This document shows, in pieces, positions 1-7,864 of a DNA stretch of 64,000 nucleotides. Made by a program: the position numbers and the translations under genes. Within the stretch, counting starts at the first letter, position 1, and each line of letters begins with the position of its first letter. The stretch is from Microcella flavibacter. GTDB lineage: Bacteria; Actinomycetota; Actinomycetes; Actinomycetales; Microbacteriaceae. Location: assembly GCF_012530535.1 (NCBI RefSeq), contig NZ_CP051299.1:1674001-1738000 (forward strand), written 5' to 3'. The notes beneath the pieces were generated by a model, which was given only the letters and a program-made list of their open reading frames with translations, was not told the origin of the DNA and searched no databases.

Positions 1-300
1 GTTGTCAAGAAGCGTCGGCATCGTTGTCATACGAATGCGTTCCGACTTGAGTCCCTCGCCGATTTTCGCAAATACAACCGAATTTGGCTCTACAGCGCGA
101 GCCTTTATCGACTCCGCAGTCTCGTGTGAGACCCAGTTGTTTGACCGGCGGATGAATGGGTCGTTTCCGGCAAGACTTAGGTCGCTCACCTTGATGAACG
201 GCAGGTCCCCGGCAGGTCGTCCTTGCAAGTCCGGTGAGAACGCCGACCCTGCACGAAAAGTGCACACGGTCCCCAACTCGACGCGATCCCAGTCACTCAT
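1..300 (-). CDS. hsdS: Type I restriction enzyme specificity subunit HsdS, N-terminal part
   Basis: Reading from ATG at 300 toward the window edge gives MSDWDRVELGTVCTFRAG, then LPFIKVSDLS and later VVFAKIGEGLKSERI. This is the usual start of a target recognition domain of HsdS, the DNA-recognition subunit that directs HsdM and HsdR to a bipartite site. The gene is cut off by the window after 100 codons, so its second recognition domain cannot be judged. Its ATG lies inside the end of hsdM (8 nt overlap), indicating coupled translation. hsdR is not in the window and would be expected further left or elsewhere. Family assignment rests on the domain start and on the neighbouring hsdM. Confidence 0.85.
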   Translation of the reverse strand, partial: MSDWDRVELGTVCTFRAGSAFSPDLQGRPAGDLPFIKVSDLSLAGNDPFIRRSNNWVSHETAESIKARAVEPNSVVFAKIGEGLKSERIRMTTMPTLLDN

Positions 301-1900
301 TGTCTGCTTCCAGAGCAGACAATGCGGAAACCACACGATGCTGAAGTTCAGCGCGCTGCTCGAACCCCGCGCGCACCTCAGCCGTGAGCCTCGCGATCTT
401 CTCATCGAGCGGCTCGTCGTCTACGAGCGCGCCTTCGCTGCCGACGTAGCGGCCCGGAGTGAGCGCGTATCCGTACTCGGCAATCTGCTCGAGGGTGACG
501 CTCGCGCAGAAGCCGGGCACGTCTTCGTAAAGCTGCTCCCCCGGCTCGCCCCGCCAAGCGTGAAAAGTGTCGGCAATGCGAGCCATGTCGGCTTCGGTGA
601 ACTCCTTGTTGGTCCGCGAGACCATCGTGCCGAGCATCCGCGCGTCGATGAAGAGCACCTCGCCGGCGCGACTGCGCTGCGGTCGCTCGGTCGCGACCGT
701 TTTGGCGCTTTTGTCGTTCGTCAAGAACCACAAGCACACCGGAATCTGAGTGGTGAAGAAGAGTTGCCCCGGCAGTGACACGATGCACTCGACGCGGTCT
801 TTGCGCACGAGCTCGGCGCGAATCTCGCCCTCTCCGCCCGACTGGCTCGACAGCGAGCCGTTGGCGAGCACCGTGGCCATCGTGCCGGTCGGCGAGAGGT
901 GGTGCAGCATGTGCTGCACCCAGGCGAAGTTGGCGTTGTTGGTCGGTGGCACGCCGTATTTCCAGCGAGCATCCCCCGCCAACTGGTCGGCACCCCAGCC
1001 CTTGATGTTGAAGGGCGGGTTCGCGATGACGAAGTCGGCCCGCAGATCAGGATGCTGATCATTGGTGAACGAATCGCCCCACTGCGGGCCAAGGTTCGCC
1101 TCAATGCCGCGCAGTGCCAGGTTCATCTTCGCCAGACGCCAGGTGGTGGGGTTCTGCTCTTGCCCGAAGACGCTGATGTCGTTGCGTGAGCCGTTGTGGG
1201 CCTTCACGAAGCGGTCGGCTTGCACGAACATGCCGCCCGAGCCGCACGCCGGGTCATACACGCGGCCTCGGAACGGCTCCAGCATGTCGACCATCAGCTT
1301 AACCACGCTGCGGGGCGTGAAGAACTCGCCGCCGAGCTTGCCCTCGGCGTTGGCGAACTTGCTCAGCATGTACTCGAAGACTCGGCCGAGAACATCCAAG
1401 CTTTCGTGCTCTTCGGCGGCGAGGTTCTCGTTCGAAAACAGATCGATGAGGCCGCCGAGCGTGGCTGGGGTGAGCTCGCGGCGAGAGTAGTTCTTGGGCA
1501 GAACCCCCTTTAGCGTGGGGTTCTCTTTCTCGATCGCCTCCATGGCGTCATCGATGCGGCGGCCGATTTCGGCCTGCTTTGCGGCCTTGCGAAGGTCGTC
1601 CCAGCGGTGACCTTCGGGCACCCAGAACACTCCGTCACCGGTGTACTCGTCGCGGTCTTCGAGCAGGCTCTGGCGGGCTGCATCGGTGGGCATGTAGAAG
1701 TCGCTGCTGTCGTCGCGCGAGAGGGCGTCGAGCTTCAGGCGTTGCTTCTCGAAGACGTCGGAGACGTACTTGAGGAAGATCAGGCCGAGGACGACGTGCT
1801 TGTACTCGGCAGCATCCATGCTCGACCGCAGTTGATTGGCCGAGGCCCAGAGCGCGTCTTCGAGACTCGCTGCTGCGGTCTTGGTCGTCTTGCCGGCCAC
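293..1900 (-). CDS. hsdM: Type I restriction-modification DNA methyltransferase HsdM
   Basis: N6-adenine methyltransferase subunit of a type I system. An N-terminal helical domain (SLEDALWASANQLRSSM, then YKHVVLGLIFLKYVSDVFE) precedes the catalytic domain with SAM motif DPACGSGGMFVQA and catalytic motif NPPFNI. Length of about 535 residues is normal for HsdM. An open frame begins with GTG at 1906, but the AGGAG at 1906-1910 sits 5 nt before a second in-frame GTG at 1900, so 1900 is the better start. The reading frame is intact. It is followed by hsdS with an 8 nt overlap. An IS3 element sits about 140 bp upstream and may have changed its promoter region. Confidence 0.95.
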   Translation of the reverse strand: MAGKTTKTAAASLEDALWASANQLRSSMDAAEYKHVVLGLIFLKYVSDVFEKQRLKLDALSRDDSSDFYMPTDAARQSLLEDRDEYTGDGVFWVPEGHRWDDLRKAAKQAEIGRRIDDAMEAIEKENPTLKGVLPKNYSRRELTPATLGGLIDLFSNENLAAEEHESLDVLGRVFEYMLSKFANAEGKLGGEFFTPRSVVKLMVDMLEPFRGRVYDPACGSGGMFVQADRFVKAHNGSRNDISVFGQEQNPTTWRLAKMNLALRGIEANLGPQWGDSFTNDQHPDLRADFVIANPPFNIKGWGADQLAGDARWKYGVPPTNNANFAWVQHMLHHLSPTGTMATVLANGSLSSQSGGEGEIRAELVRKDRVECIVSLPGQLFFTTQIPVCLWFLTNDKSAKTVATERPQRSRAGEVLFIDARMLGTMVSRTNKEFTEADMARIADTFHAWRGEPGEQLYEDVPGFCASVTLEQIAEYGYALTPGRYVGSEGALVDDEPLDEKIARLTAEVRAGFEQRAELQHRVVSALSALEADNE

Positions 1901-2071
1901 GTGCACTCCTCTGTGAAGGCCGGGGCGCGCGCGGTACTTCGTGAGGTCAGCCCGGCCGCTGCATCACTGCTGGCAGTCAATCAGGTTGAGGCGTCAGGCG
2001 GCGCGGGATCGAGTTTCGGCGTGCCCCGTCTATCGAGGGGGCGTGAGGAACGAACTGGTGACAGGTTCGGT

Positions 2072-2950
2072 TTAGGCCGCGAGGGATCGCGACTCGGATA
2101 GCCTCGCTTCGAACTCGACCGGGGTCAACCCTCCGAGGGTGTCCTGGGCGCGTTGCCGGTGATACTTTCGCTCGATCCAGACCACGATCGCGAGGCGCAG
2201 CTCTGGCCTCGTCGCCCACCGTTGCTGGTTGAGAACGTTGGTCTGCAGCAGCGACCAGAAGCTCTCCATCGCGGCGTTGTCCCCAGCGGCACCGACGCGG
2301 CCCATCGAGCCGACCATGTCGTGGCGGCGCAGCTCCCTGGCCATCGCCCGACTGCGAAACTGACTGCCCCTGTCGGCATGCAGAATGCAGCCCGCGACGT
2401 CCCCACGTCGGGCGACGGCGTTGCGGAGAGCGTCGACGGCAAGCTTCGCCGTCATTCGCTCACTGATGGAGTAGCCGACGATCCGGTTCGAGAAGACGTC
2501 CTTGATCGCGCAGCAATAGAGCTTGCCCTCGGTCGCCGTGCGGTGCTCGGTGATGTCGGTCAGCCATAGGCGGTTCGGCGCGTCCGCGCGGAATACGCGC
2601 TGCACGTGATCGTCGAACACCGGCGGGCCAACCTTCTTGCCCTTTCCGCGCCTGCGTCGCTGCGCCGAAGAGAGGATCCCGGCCTGGGAACACAGCTTCC
2701 AGGCCGTCCGCCGGCTCATCCGCCAGCCCGCCCTGCGGGCTTCGTCGGCGAGATATCGGTAGCCGAACGTCGGATCTTCAGCGTGGGCATCGTGGAGGGC
2801 GTTGATCCGATACGCGCGCACCACATCTGCGTCCCGAACGGGATCCTTCCGCCATCGGTAGTACGGCTGGCGGGCGAGCTTCAAGACCCGGCACGACACC
2901 GTCACGGGAATCCCCGCTTCGGCGAGCTCAGCAACGAGCGGGTAGATCAT
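2072..2950 (-). CDS. IS3-family transposase OrfB (DDE integrase domain)
   Basis: Catalytic part of the IS3 transposase, normally made as an OrfAB fusion. An HTH_21-like region (YGYRYLADEARRAGWRMS region, about residues 60-80) is followed by the rve integrase fold. The DDE residues appear in LWLTDITEH (first Asp), ILHADRGSQF (second Asp) and DNAAMESFWSLLQ (Glu). The C-terminus RAQDTLGGLTPVEFEAR is the usual IS3 ending. Its ATG at 2950 overlaps the orfA stop by 4 nt (ATGA). The preceding C CCA AAA heptamer would let ribosomes slip by -1 into this frame. No internal stop or frameshift is seen. Confidence 0.95.
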   Translation of the reverse strand: MIYPLVAELAEAGIPVTVSCRVLKLARQPYYRWRKDPVRDADVVRAYRINALHDAHAEDPTFGYRYLADEARRAGWRMSRRTAWKLCSQAGILSSAQRRRRGKGKKVGPPVFDDHVQRVFRADAPNRLWLTDITEHRTATEGKLYCCAIKDVFSNRIVGYSISERMTAKLAVDALRNAVARRGDVAGCILHADRGSQFRSRAMARELRRHDMVGSMGRVGAAGDNAAMESFWSLLQTNVLNQQRWATRPELRLAIVVWIERKYHRQRAQDTLGGLTPVEFEARLSESRSLAA

Positions 2951-3252
2951 TTTGGGGAGCCACCGAGTTTCAAATTCGCCTGCGACAAATACGCCGCCGC
3001 CTTCCGCAGGACCTCGTTCTCCTGCTCGAGGAGACGATTCCGGCGACGCAGCTCGCGCACCTCGGCCGCTTGGTCTGCGGTCTGACCGGGACGAGCGCCT
3101 TCTTCGATATCGGCTTGGCGCAGCCAGTTCTGCAACGTCGCTTCGCTGATACCGAAGTCAGTGGCGACTTGCTTGAGCGTGACACCGCTCTCGCGACGTC
3201 GGGCGACCGCGACGACGTCCTCGCGGAACTCTCTGGGATAGGGACCGGGCAT
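2947..3252 (-). CDS. IS3-family transposase OrfA (HTH)
   Basis: DNA-binding N-terminal part of the IS3 transposase, about 101 residues from ATG at 3252. That start is preceded by GGAAGG at 8 nt; a longer frame opens at GTG 3285 without such a site. The protein begins MPGPYPREFREDVVAVAR and carries an HTH (VTLKQVATDFGISEATLQNW). It ends in a leucine-zipper-like coiled coil (AEVRELRRRNRLLEQENEVL), which in this family mediates oligomerisation. The last codons sit on a slippery heptamer allowing fusion to OrfB. Confidence 0.93.
   Translation of the reverse strand: MPGPYPREFREDVVAVARRRESGVTLKQVATDFGISEATLQNWLRQADIEEGARPGQTADQAAEVRELRRRNRLLEQENEVLRKAAAYLSQANLKLGGSPK
2950..2956 (-). other. Probable programmed -1 frameshift site of the IS3 element
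   Basis: On the minus strand the orfA frame reads TCC CCA AAA TGA, which contains the canonical X XXY YYZ heptamer C CCA AAA just before the stop. Slipping back by one base joins orfA to the orfB frame at its ATG. This is the arrangement known for IS3-family elements. Frameshifting itself is inferred, not shown. Confidence 0.7.
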
Positions 3253-3384
3253 GATGACATCCTTCCCGTCAGCGCCATCCGGCACTAACGATCAGTTGTC
3301 ACCGATTCCTTCCTCACGCCCAGGACGCTCGAATGTCTGGGTCGAGCCATACTCTGGGCGAACACCAAACGTGAGGGGCACAGG

Positions 3385-4614
3385 ATGCGCGACGAGATCG
3401 AGCTGGTCAACGACGGCGACGGCCTCGCCATTGTTGGAGACATAAGCGCGGTGGAGCGCTTTCTCACCTCGATGGGGCTACGAGAGAGCGCCATAGCGCT
3501 GCACATCGACAAGATTGGTAGGGCGCTCGGGACCGGATCTGATCTCGCGAATGGCGTGGCCAAGATGGTCGAGAGGTCCGGGCGATACGTGAAGCTGACG
3601 AAGGAATCAGCGGCACAATTGAAGTCTGAAGGCTTCATGGAGACCAAGACCAAAGGCGTTAGTTATGCCATGTTCGGTCGGCCTGGCGATGTCTCGAAGT
3701 GGGTGGAGGTCGAGAACACCGCGGGCGCGGTGCTCACTAGCCCAGCGATGCTCGCCGGGGCCGCGGGGCTCATGGCCCAATTTGCTCGGCAGGCCGAGGC
3801 TCAAGAACTGAAAGCACTCTTGCTGCGCATGGATAGCAAGCTCGACGACGTTCGGCGTCGGCAACGGGACGAAGTCCTGGCTCGGCTCGACCGCGCGGTC
3901 GAATCGGTAGACGAGGCGCTGGCGATTCGTGAACACGGTGGCGATTCAAAAACTGCTTGGGACAAGGTCGTCGCAGAGTCGGGAACCATCGCACAAACGC
4001 GAGCAGATGCACTTCGCGCCCTTGAATCCCTCGCCGACAAGGTCGAGGGCATCACCAGCGTCGGTAGGCTCGCGAAAGCAATTACAGAGGTGGAGAAGGA
4101 GACTGCGCTCTGGCTCACAGTGCTCGCACGCACCTTCCAGCTTGACAACGAATACAAAATTCTTGAAATCGATCGAGTCATCGAATCCGCGCCTAGCAAG
4201 CTCGAATACCACCGACGCGCTTTAGACGAGACCCTCGGCAAGCGGCACCAGATTTTGGTCGAGAAGACTCAGCACTTGATCACACGAATGGAGAAAGCCG
4301 GAGAATTTGCTCGCGCAAACGTGATTCTTCATGCCGGGGCCGCGGGTGCAATCATCGACTCAGCCAATCAGATCGGCGCGGCAGTTGAAGAGTTCCGGGA
4401 GCCGATGGGCATCGGGGCTATCCACGTTGATCAGTTGACAACACGATGGTTCGAGGCGATCAAGGACCCCGAACAACTCCGAACCGCCGCGGCAGACATC
4501 GGGCCCAAGATTGGAATAGCCGCGCTGAGCCTGGCTGGGGCGGTGGTGACACTGGCGGTAGCAGCGGCAGCTGCCCATCAGGATGACTCACAGGCATCAG
4601 CCGACGGCGAGTGA
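3385..4614 (+). CDS. Unrecognised 409-residue coiled-coil and membrane protein of the island
   Basis: I do not recognise the family. The N-terminal 110 residues look like a soluble domain (VERFLTSMGLRESAIALHID ...). A glycine/alanine-rich hydrophobic stretch follows at about 113-131 (VLTSPAMLAGAAGLMAQFA), then a long helical, charge-rich region (about 135-300) likely to form coiled coils, then a second hydrophobic segment near the C-terminus (IGIAALSLAGAVVTLAVAAA) with a short acidic tail. ATG at 3385 has GAGGGG about 8 nt upstream. Codon use is richer in A/T-ending codons than in the core genes, consistent with transfer. It lies next to a type I restriction locus and an IS. A membrane-acting defence or toxin role is possible but unproven. 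Confidence 0.6.
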   Translation: MRDEIELVNDGDGLAIVGDISAVERFLTSMGLRESAIALHIDKIGRALGTGSDLANGVAKMVERSGRYVKLTKESAAQLKSEGFMETKTKGVSYAMFGRPGDVSKWVEVENTAGAVLTSPAMLAGAAGLMAQFARQAEAQELKALLLRMDSKLDDVRRRQRDEVLARLDRAVESVDEALAIREHGGDSKTAWDKVVAESGTIAQTRADALRALESLADKVEGITSVGRLAKAITEVEKETALWLTVLARTFQLDNEYKILEIDRVIESAPSKLEYHRRALDETLGKRHQILVEKTQHLITRMEKAGEFARANVILHAGAAGAIIDSANQIGAAVEEFREPMGIGAIHVDQLTTRWFEAIKDPEQLRTAAADIGPKIGIAALSLAGAVVTLAVAAAAAHQDDSQASADGE

Positions 4615-4816
4615 ACGAGGCTCTTTCAGAGTCGAGAAGTCCCTAGCCCTTGTTGCGACCATGGCGCGGCGCCGAGCGATGCTCGCCGCCGGGTGCTGCC
4701 TGACAGGTTGGGATTTGTCCCCACCGGCTCCCCCAGCCGCGGCTGCGCCGCGCCCGGGGCCCCTCGCGCGGCGTGGGCCCACCTGCTCGCAGGTGCAAGC
4801 CGATTCACGCCCCACG

Positions 4817-4860
4817 AAACGAAAGAACCGGCCCCGCTATGCGGGACCGGTTCTTTCGTT

Positions 4861-4861
<1 letters not shown>
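4817..4861. terminator. Bidirectional hairpin terminator beside tRNA-Pro
   Basis: Arms of 21 bases (4817-4837 and 4841-4861) pair with one mismatch around a TAT loop. The outer part is A-rich on one side and T-rich on the other (AAACGAAAG / CTTTCGTTT), so it can end transcription in both directions. It starts right at the 3' end of the tRNA gene. The 200 bases between the unknown gene at 4614 and this hairpin hold no gene I can support. Confidence 0.88.
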
Positions 4862-4937
<76 letters not shown>

Positions 4938-5010
4938 TGGCTCGGCCCCGGAGGGCCTCGGATAGCTTAGCGGGTTCGCGGGGGGTGGTGAGACGCGGGA
5001 GGATGGGGGC

Positions 5011-5664
5011 GTGCGCGTATTGGTGAGCGGGTTCGAAGCGTTCGGGGGTGCGGCGTCGAACCCGAGCGGGGACGTCGTGGAACGGTTGGCTGTGAGCGGG
5101 CATCCGGGAGTCGAATTGTCGACCGTGGTTCTGCCGGTCGCGTTCGGCGCCGCGGGCGAGCGCCTGCGGGCAGTCGTCGACGAGGTGCAGCCCGACGTGG
5201 TCATCGCGCTGGGGTTGGCCGAAGGGCGCAGCGGCATCACGCCCGAGCGGGTGGCCATCAACCTCGACGACGCGCGCGTCCCCGACAACGACGGGGCGCA
5301 GCCGACCGATGAGCGCATCGAGCTGCACGGCCCCGACGGTCGGTTCACGACGCTGCCAGTCAAGGCAATCGTCGACGCCCTGCAGCGTGCCGATCTGCCC
5401 GCGAGTGTCTCGCTGAGTGCCGGCACCTACGTGTGCAACCACGTCTTCTACGTGCTGCAGCGCCTCTCCGAGCAGCGGAAGCTGCAGCGACGCCCGATGC
5501 GATCGGGTTTCGTCCACGTGCCCGCCACGCCCGAACTGGCCGAGGGGCGCATCGGCATGCCGAGCCTGAGCCTCGATGAGCTCGAGCGGGGCATCCGCAT
5601 CATCATCGACACCGTCGTCGCGACGCCGGTCGACAAGCGCATCCGCGGCGGGGCCATCCACTGA
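5011..5664 (+). CDS. pcp: Pyroglutamyl-peptidase I (family C15)
   Basis: Cysteine peptidase that removes N-terminal pyroglutamate from peptides in the cytoplasm. The fold starts MRVLVSGFEAFGG. The catalytic triad can be placed: Glu in GLAEGRSGITPERVAIN, Cys in AGTYVCNHVFY, His in SGFVHVPATPE. 217 residues is the family length. The GTG start at 5011 has GGGAGGA 7 nt upstream. The stop overlaps the start of the next gene by one base (TGATG), so the two are probably co-translated. Confidence 0.95.
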   Translation: MRVLVSGFEAFGGAASNPSGDVVERLAVSGHPGVELSTVVLPVAFGAAGERLRAVVDEVQPDVVIALGLAEGRSGITPERVAINLDDARVPDNDGAQPTDERIELHGPDGRFTTLPVKAIVDALQRADLPASVSLSAGTYVCNHVFYVLQRLSEQRKLQRRPMRSGFVHVPATPELAEGRIGMPSLSLDELERGIRIIIDTVVATPVDKRIRGGAIH

Positions 5665-6071
5665 TGACCCAGGCCGGCGAGGTCATCCGCGTCTCGGCGG
5701 CGCTCATCGTCGACGACGCGGGGCGGCTGCTCGTCGTGCGCAAGCGCGGCACCACCGTGTTCATGCAGCCCGGCGGCAAGCCCGACCCGGGCGAGAACCC
5801 GGCTCAGACGCTGAGCCGCGAGCTCGCCGAAGAACTGGGCGCCTCCGTGCCGGTCGAGGCGCTCGAACCGCTCGGCAGCTTCACCGCCGCGGCCGCCAAC
5901 GAGGCAGGGGCGACGGTCGTGGCGGAGGTGTTCCGGGCGCGGCTCGAGGGGCCCGTCGCGGCCGCCGCCGAGATCGCCGAGCTTCGCTGGGTGCACCCGC
6001 GCGAGTTCCCCGGCCTCGCGCTCGCGCCGCTCATCACCGAGCACATGCTGCCCCTGCTGCCCTCCCCCTGA
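5664..6071 (+). CDS. Nudix hydrolase
   Basis: Small Nudix pyrophosphohydrolase of 135 residues. The Nudix box is complete: G-x5-E-x7-REUxEExGU appears as GKPDPGE, NPAQTLS, RELAEELGA. The box signature and the FMQPGGKP lead-in resemble MutT-like enzymes that hydrolyse nucleoside diphosphate derivatives, but the substrate cannot be read from sequence. Translation is probably coupled to pcp through a one-base overlap. It ends with a proline-rich C-terminus and is followed by a gene with its own promoter. Confidence 0.9.
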   Translation: MTQAGEVIRVSAALIVDDAGRLLVVRKRGTTVFMQPGGKPDPGENPAQTLSRELAEELGASVPVEALEPLGSFTAAAANEAGATVVAEVFRARLEGPVAAAAEIAELRWVHPREFPGLALAPLITEHMLPLLPSP

Positions 6072-6123
6072 CAGCGGGCTGAATTCATCCGCGCGGCGGA
6101 CGCCTGAGCATCCCTCCGCACCG

Positions 6124-6129
6124 CATACT
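6124..6129 (+). promoter_or_regulatory. -10 element, probable leaderless promoter
   Basis: CATACT ends 6 nt before the ATG at 6136 and there is no ribosome binding site. A start of transcription at or next to the ATG is inferred. Confidence 0.55.
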
Positions 6130-6135
6130 GAGCGC

Positions 6136-6351
6136 ATGAACAGGCGCAGCACCTACGTGGCACCGCACCCCGCGTGGCGATGGATGCTCGGCGCGGGCAT
6201 CGCACTCGTCATCGCCTCCGCAATCAGCGGCGGCATCCTGCTCGTCATCGGCCCGGCCCCGCTCGGCATCGCGCTGCTCGCCACCGGCCTCGCCCTCGTC
6301 ATCGCCGGCGCCGTGCTCGTGCGCCGCCTGCGCGGCCCCGCCGCCGTCTGA
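6136..6351 (+). CDS. Small membrane protein, two transmembrane helices
   Basis: 71 residues, not assigned to a named family. Two hydrophobic helices span about residues 17-37 (MLGAGIALVIASAISGGILL) and 42-62 (LGIALLATGLALVIAGAVLV). They are separated by a short GPAP turn and followed by a basic tail RRLRG, which suggests both ends lie in the cytoplasm. It has its own candidate leaderless promoter and resembles the next gene in size and layout, but not in detailed sequence. Confidence 0.75.
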   Translation: MNRRSTYVAPHPAWRWMLGAGIALVIASAISGGILLVIGPAPLGIALLATGLALVIAGAVLVRRLRGPAAV

Positions 6352-6362
6352 GCAGACCCGAA

Positions 6363-6386
6363 CGCATCCGTCGCGCGACGGATGCG
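6363..6386. repeat. 24-bp perfect palindrome between two small genes
   Basis: CGCATCCGTCG and its reverse complement meet without a spacer, giving a perfect palindrome. It contains the hexamer GCATCC/GGATGC twice, a motif that is unusually frequent in the window. It may act as a weak terminator for the gene ending at 6351 or as a protein site; there is no T-run. Confidence 0.6.
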
Positions 6387-6405
6387 AGGCTCCCTCGACC
6401 TGCGG

Positions 6406-6411
6406 CACACT
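6406..6411 (+). promoter_or_regulatory. -10 element, probable leaderless promoter
   Basis: CACACT ends 6 nt before the ATG at 6418. It is weaker than neighbouring examples because the T at position 1 of the hexamer is missing. Confidence 0.4.
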
Positions 6412-6417
6412 GGGCGC

Positions 6418-6639
6418 ATGAGCGAGAGCACCCCGCCGCCCGTCGCCCCCGACGAGGACGAGACCGACGATCCGCAGGCGAACTACGGCGTCGCCATCGC
6501 CTTCTTCTGCGTCGGCATCGCCTTGTTCATCGGCGAGGGCACGCGCTGGTCGGGGCTCCCGTTCCTCATCCTCGCCCTCGTCTTCTTCCTCACGGCCACC
6601 CGGCAGGCGCAGCAGCAGTCGCCCGAGGGCGACTCCTGA
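6418..6639 (+). CDS. Small membrane protein with acidic N-terminus
   Basis: 73 residues from ATG at 6418 (MSESTPPP). An in-frame ATG at 6382 is less likely because it overlaps the palindrome. The first 25 residues are acidic and proline-rich (PDEDETDDPQ). Two hydrophobic helices follow, about 28-44 (YGVAIAFFCVGIALFIG) and 49-64 (LPFLILALVFFLTA). No family is recognised. It follows another two-helix protein and precedes a GNAT gene, each with its own apparent promoter. Confidence 0.75.
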   Translation: MSESTPPPVAPDEDETDDPQANYGVAIAFFCVGIALFIGEGTRWSGLPFLILALVFFLTATRQAQQQSPEGDS

Positions 6640-6683
6640 ATCGCGAGCCCGGTTCCCCACTCCCCTGCCGCCCCGCGCAGCGC

Positions 6684-6689
6684 TAGCCT
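6684..6689 (+). promoter_or_regulatory. -10 element, probable leaderless promoter
   Basis: TAGCCT ends 6 nt before the ATG at 6696, with no ribosome binding site. Confidence 0.6.
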
Positions 6690-6695
6690 CGCCGC

Positions 6696-7283
6696 ATGAC
6701 CGCATCGGTGCAGATCACCCCGGCCGCGCACGTGCCGTGGAGCGCGATCGAGCACGTGCTCGGCGCCGTCGGCGAGTCCTCGCACTGCTGGTGCCGCTGG
6801 TGGCTCACCCCCAACGCCGAGTACAGCGCTCTCGACGACGCGGCGCGGCGGGCGGCGCTGCAGGCCGACCTGGTCCGGGATGCCCCGCGCGGCCTGCTCG
6901 CCACCGTCGACGGCTCCCCTGCCGCCTGGGTCGGCGCCGCACCGCGCCCCGACTACGCCCGCCTGCCCCGCACCACGGTGCTCGCCCCGGCGCTGCCCGG
7001 CACCGACTGGGCCGATGACGGCGTCTGGAGCGTCGTCTGCTTCACCGTGCTGCCCGCCCACCGCCGCACGGGGCTCGCGACGGCGCTGCTCGGCGCCGCC
7101 GTCGAGGCCGCCCGCACCGCCGGAGCCTCCGCGGTCGAGGGCTACCCGATCGATACCGCGGTCGGAGGGCGGCGCAGCCCCGGCGCCCTCAACACCGGCA
7201 CCCTCGCGCTGTTCGAGCGGCACGGCTTCACCGAGGTCGGCCGCGCCAAGGCCGACCGGCCGGTCGTGCGGCTCGAGCTCTAG
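6696..7283 (+). CDS. GNAT family N-acetyltransferase
   Basis: Acetyl-CoA dependent acetyltransferase of unknown substrate, 195 residues. The acetyl-CoA binding motif A is LPAHRRTGLATALLGAAV, preceded by strand SVVCFTV. The C-terminal ALFERHGFTEVGRAKADRP is the usual GNAT motif B. The N-terminus has an unusual Cys/Trp cluster (SSHCWCRWWL) seen in a GNAT subfamily of actinobacteria. The gene converges on the next Nudix gene, and the two stops share the palindrome CTAG at 7280-7283. Confidence 0.88.
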   Translation: MTASVQITPAAHVPWSAIEHVLGAVGESSHCWCRWWLTPNAEYSALDDAARRAALQADLVRDAPRGLLATVDGSPAAWVGAAPRPDYARLPRTTVLAPALPGTDWADDGVWSVVCFTVLPAHRRTGLATALLGAAVEAARTAGASAVEGYPIDTAVGGRRSPGALNTGTLALFERHGFTEVGRAKADRPVVRLEL

Positions 7284-7768
7284 GCCGCGGGCAACTGCGC
7301 GCGGAGGGCCGGCCAGGAGGCGGCGAATCCGGGGTGCAGCGGCAGAGCATCCACCGCATTGAGGGCGACCCAGCGCAGTTCGAGGCTCTCGAGGTCCGCG
7401 ACCACGGGGGCGAAGAGCTCATCGACCCGCACGACGACCGTCGTGTACGACCAGAATCCGAGGTCGACGACGCTCTCGAACAGCACCGTCACCTGGTCGG
7501 CGGGCACGCCGGCCTCCTCGTGCGATTCGCGCAGCGCGGCGTCGGCGGCCGACTCGTCGAGCTTGCGCGCCCCGCCCGGAATGCCCCAGGTGCCGCCGTG
7601 GTGCGACCACTCGGCGCGGTGCTGCAGCAGGATGCCCGCGGTCGGGTGCCAAGCCAGCAGCCCGGCGGCGCCGAAGCGGCCCCAGAAGCGCTGCCCGTCG
7701 GGGCCCTCGACCCACGCATCGCCCGGATCCCGCAGGTGCGGCGGCGGCAGGGGCGGCGGCTGGGTCAT
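7280..7768 (-). CDS. Nudix hydrolase
   Basis: 162 residues from ATG at 7768; the open frame extends much further upstream but without homology. The Nudix box is GGARKLDE, SAADAAL, RESHEEAGV, complete with catalytic glutamates. The N-terminal part WGRFGAAGLLAW then LLQHRAEWSHHGGTWGIPGG is typical of a common actinobacterial Nudix subgroup. The substrate is not known. It overlaps the 3' end of the GNAT gene by 4 bp tail to tail and is divergent from the DUF2071 gene at 7865. Confidence 0.88.
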   Translation of the reverse strand: MTQPPPLPPPHLRDPGDAWVEGPDGQRFWGRFGAAGLLAWHPTAGILLQHRAEWSHHGGTWGIPGGARKLDESAADAALRESHEEAGVPADQVTVLFESVVDLGFWSYTTVVVRVDELFAPVVADLESLELRWVALNAVDALPLHPGFAASWPALRAQLPAA

Positions 7769-7864
7769 GGTGGGCTCAGCGTACGCGGCGCAGCCTGACA
7801 GCAGGCGTCGAGCTGCCCCGCGGGTCACGGCCCGCGCGCAGGCCGCGCGCGCGACGATGAGGGC

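Larger units (their letters stand above)
2039..3321. mobile_element. Complete IS3-family insertion sequence, 1283 bp
   Basis: The left end reads GGGCGTGAGGAA (2039-2050). The right end read on the minus strand gives the same 12 bases (3310-3321). Both ends continue with matching GGTGACA, so the terminal inverted repeats extend imperfectly to about 25 bp. Three-base direct repeats AGG flank the element (2036-2038 and 3322-3324), the target duplication size typical of IS3-family elements. Inside are overlapping orfA and orfB on the minus strand with a slippery heptamer. Everything looks intact, so the element is probably active or recently inserted. It lies between hsdM and the unknown gene at 3385. 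Confidence 0.93.

Noticed and set aside
4702-4709. CTGACAGG shared between the island end and the tRNA-Pro T-arm region, as a possible att repeat
   Set aside because: Only 8 bases match, and the flanking bases diverge. Too short to call an attachment site.
4615-4816. Short open frames in the gap between the unknown gene and the tRNA terminator
   Set aside because: Low-complexity translations in both directions without a ribosome site or conserved feature.
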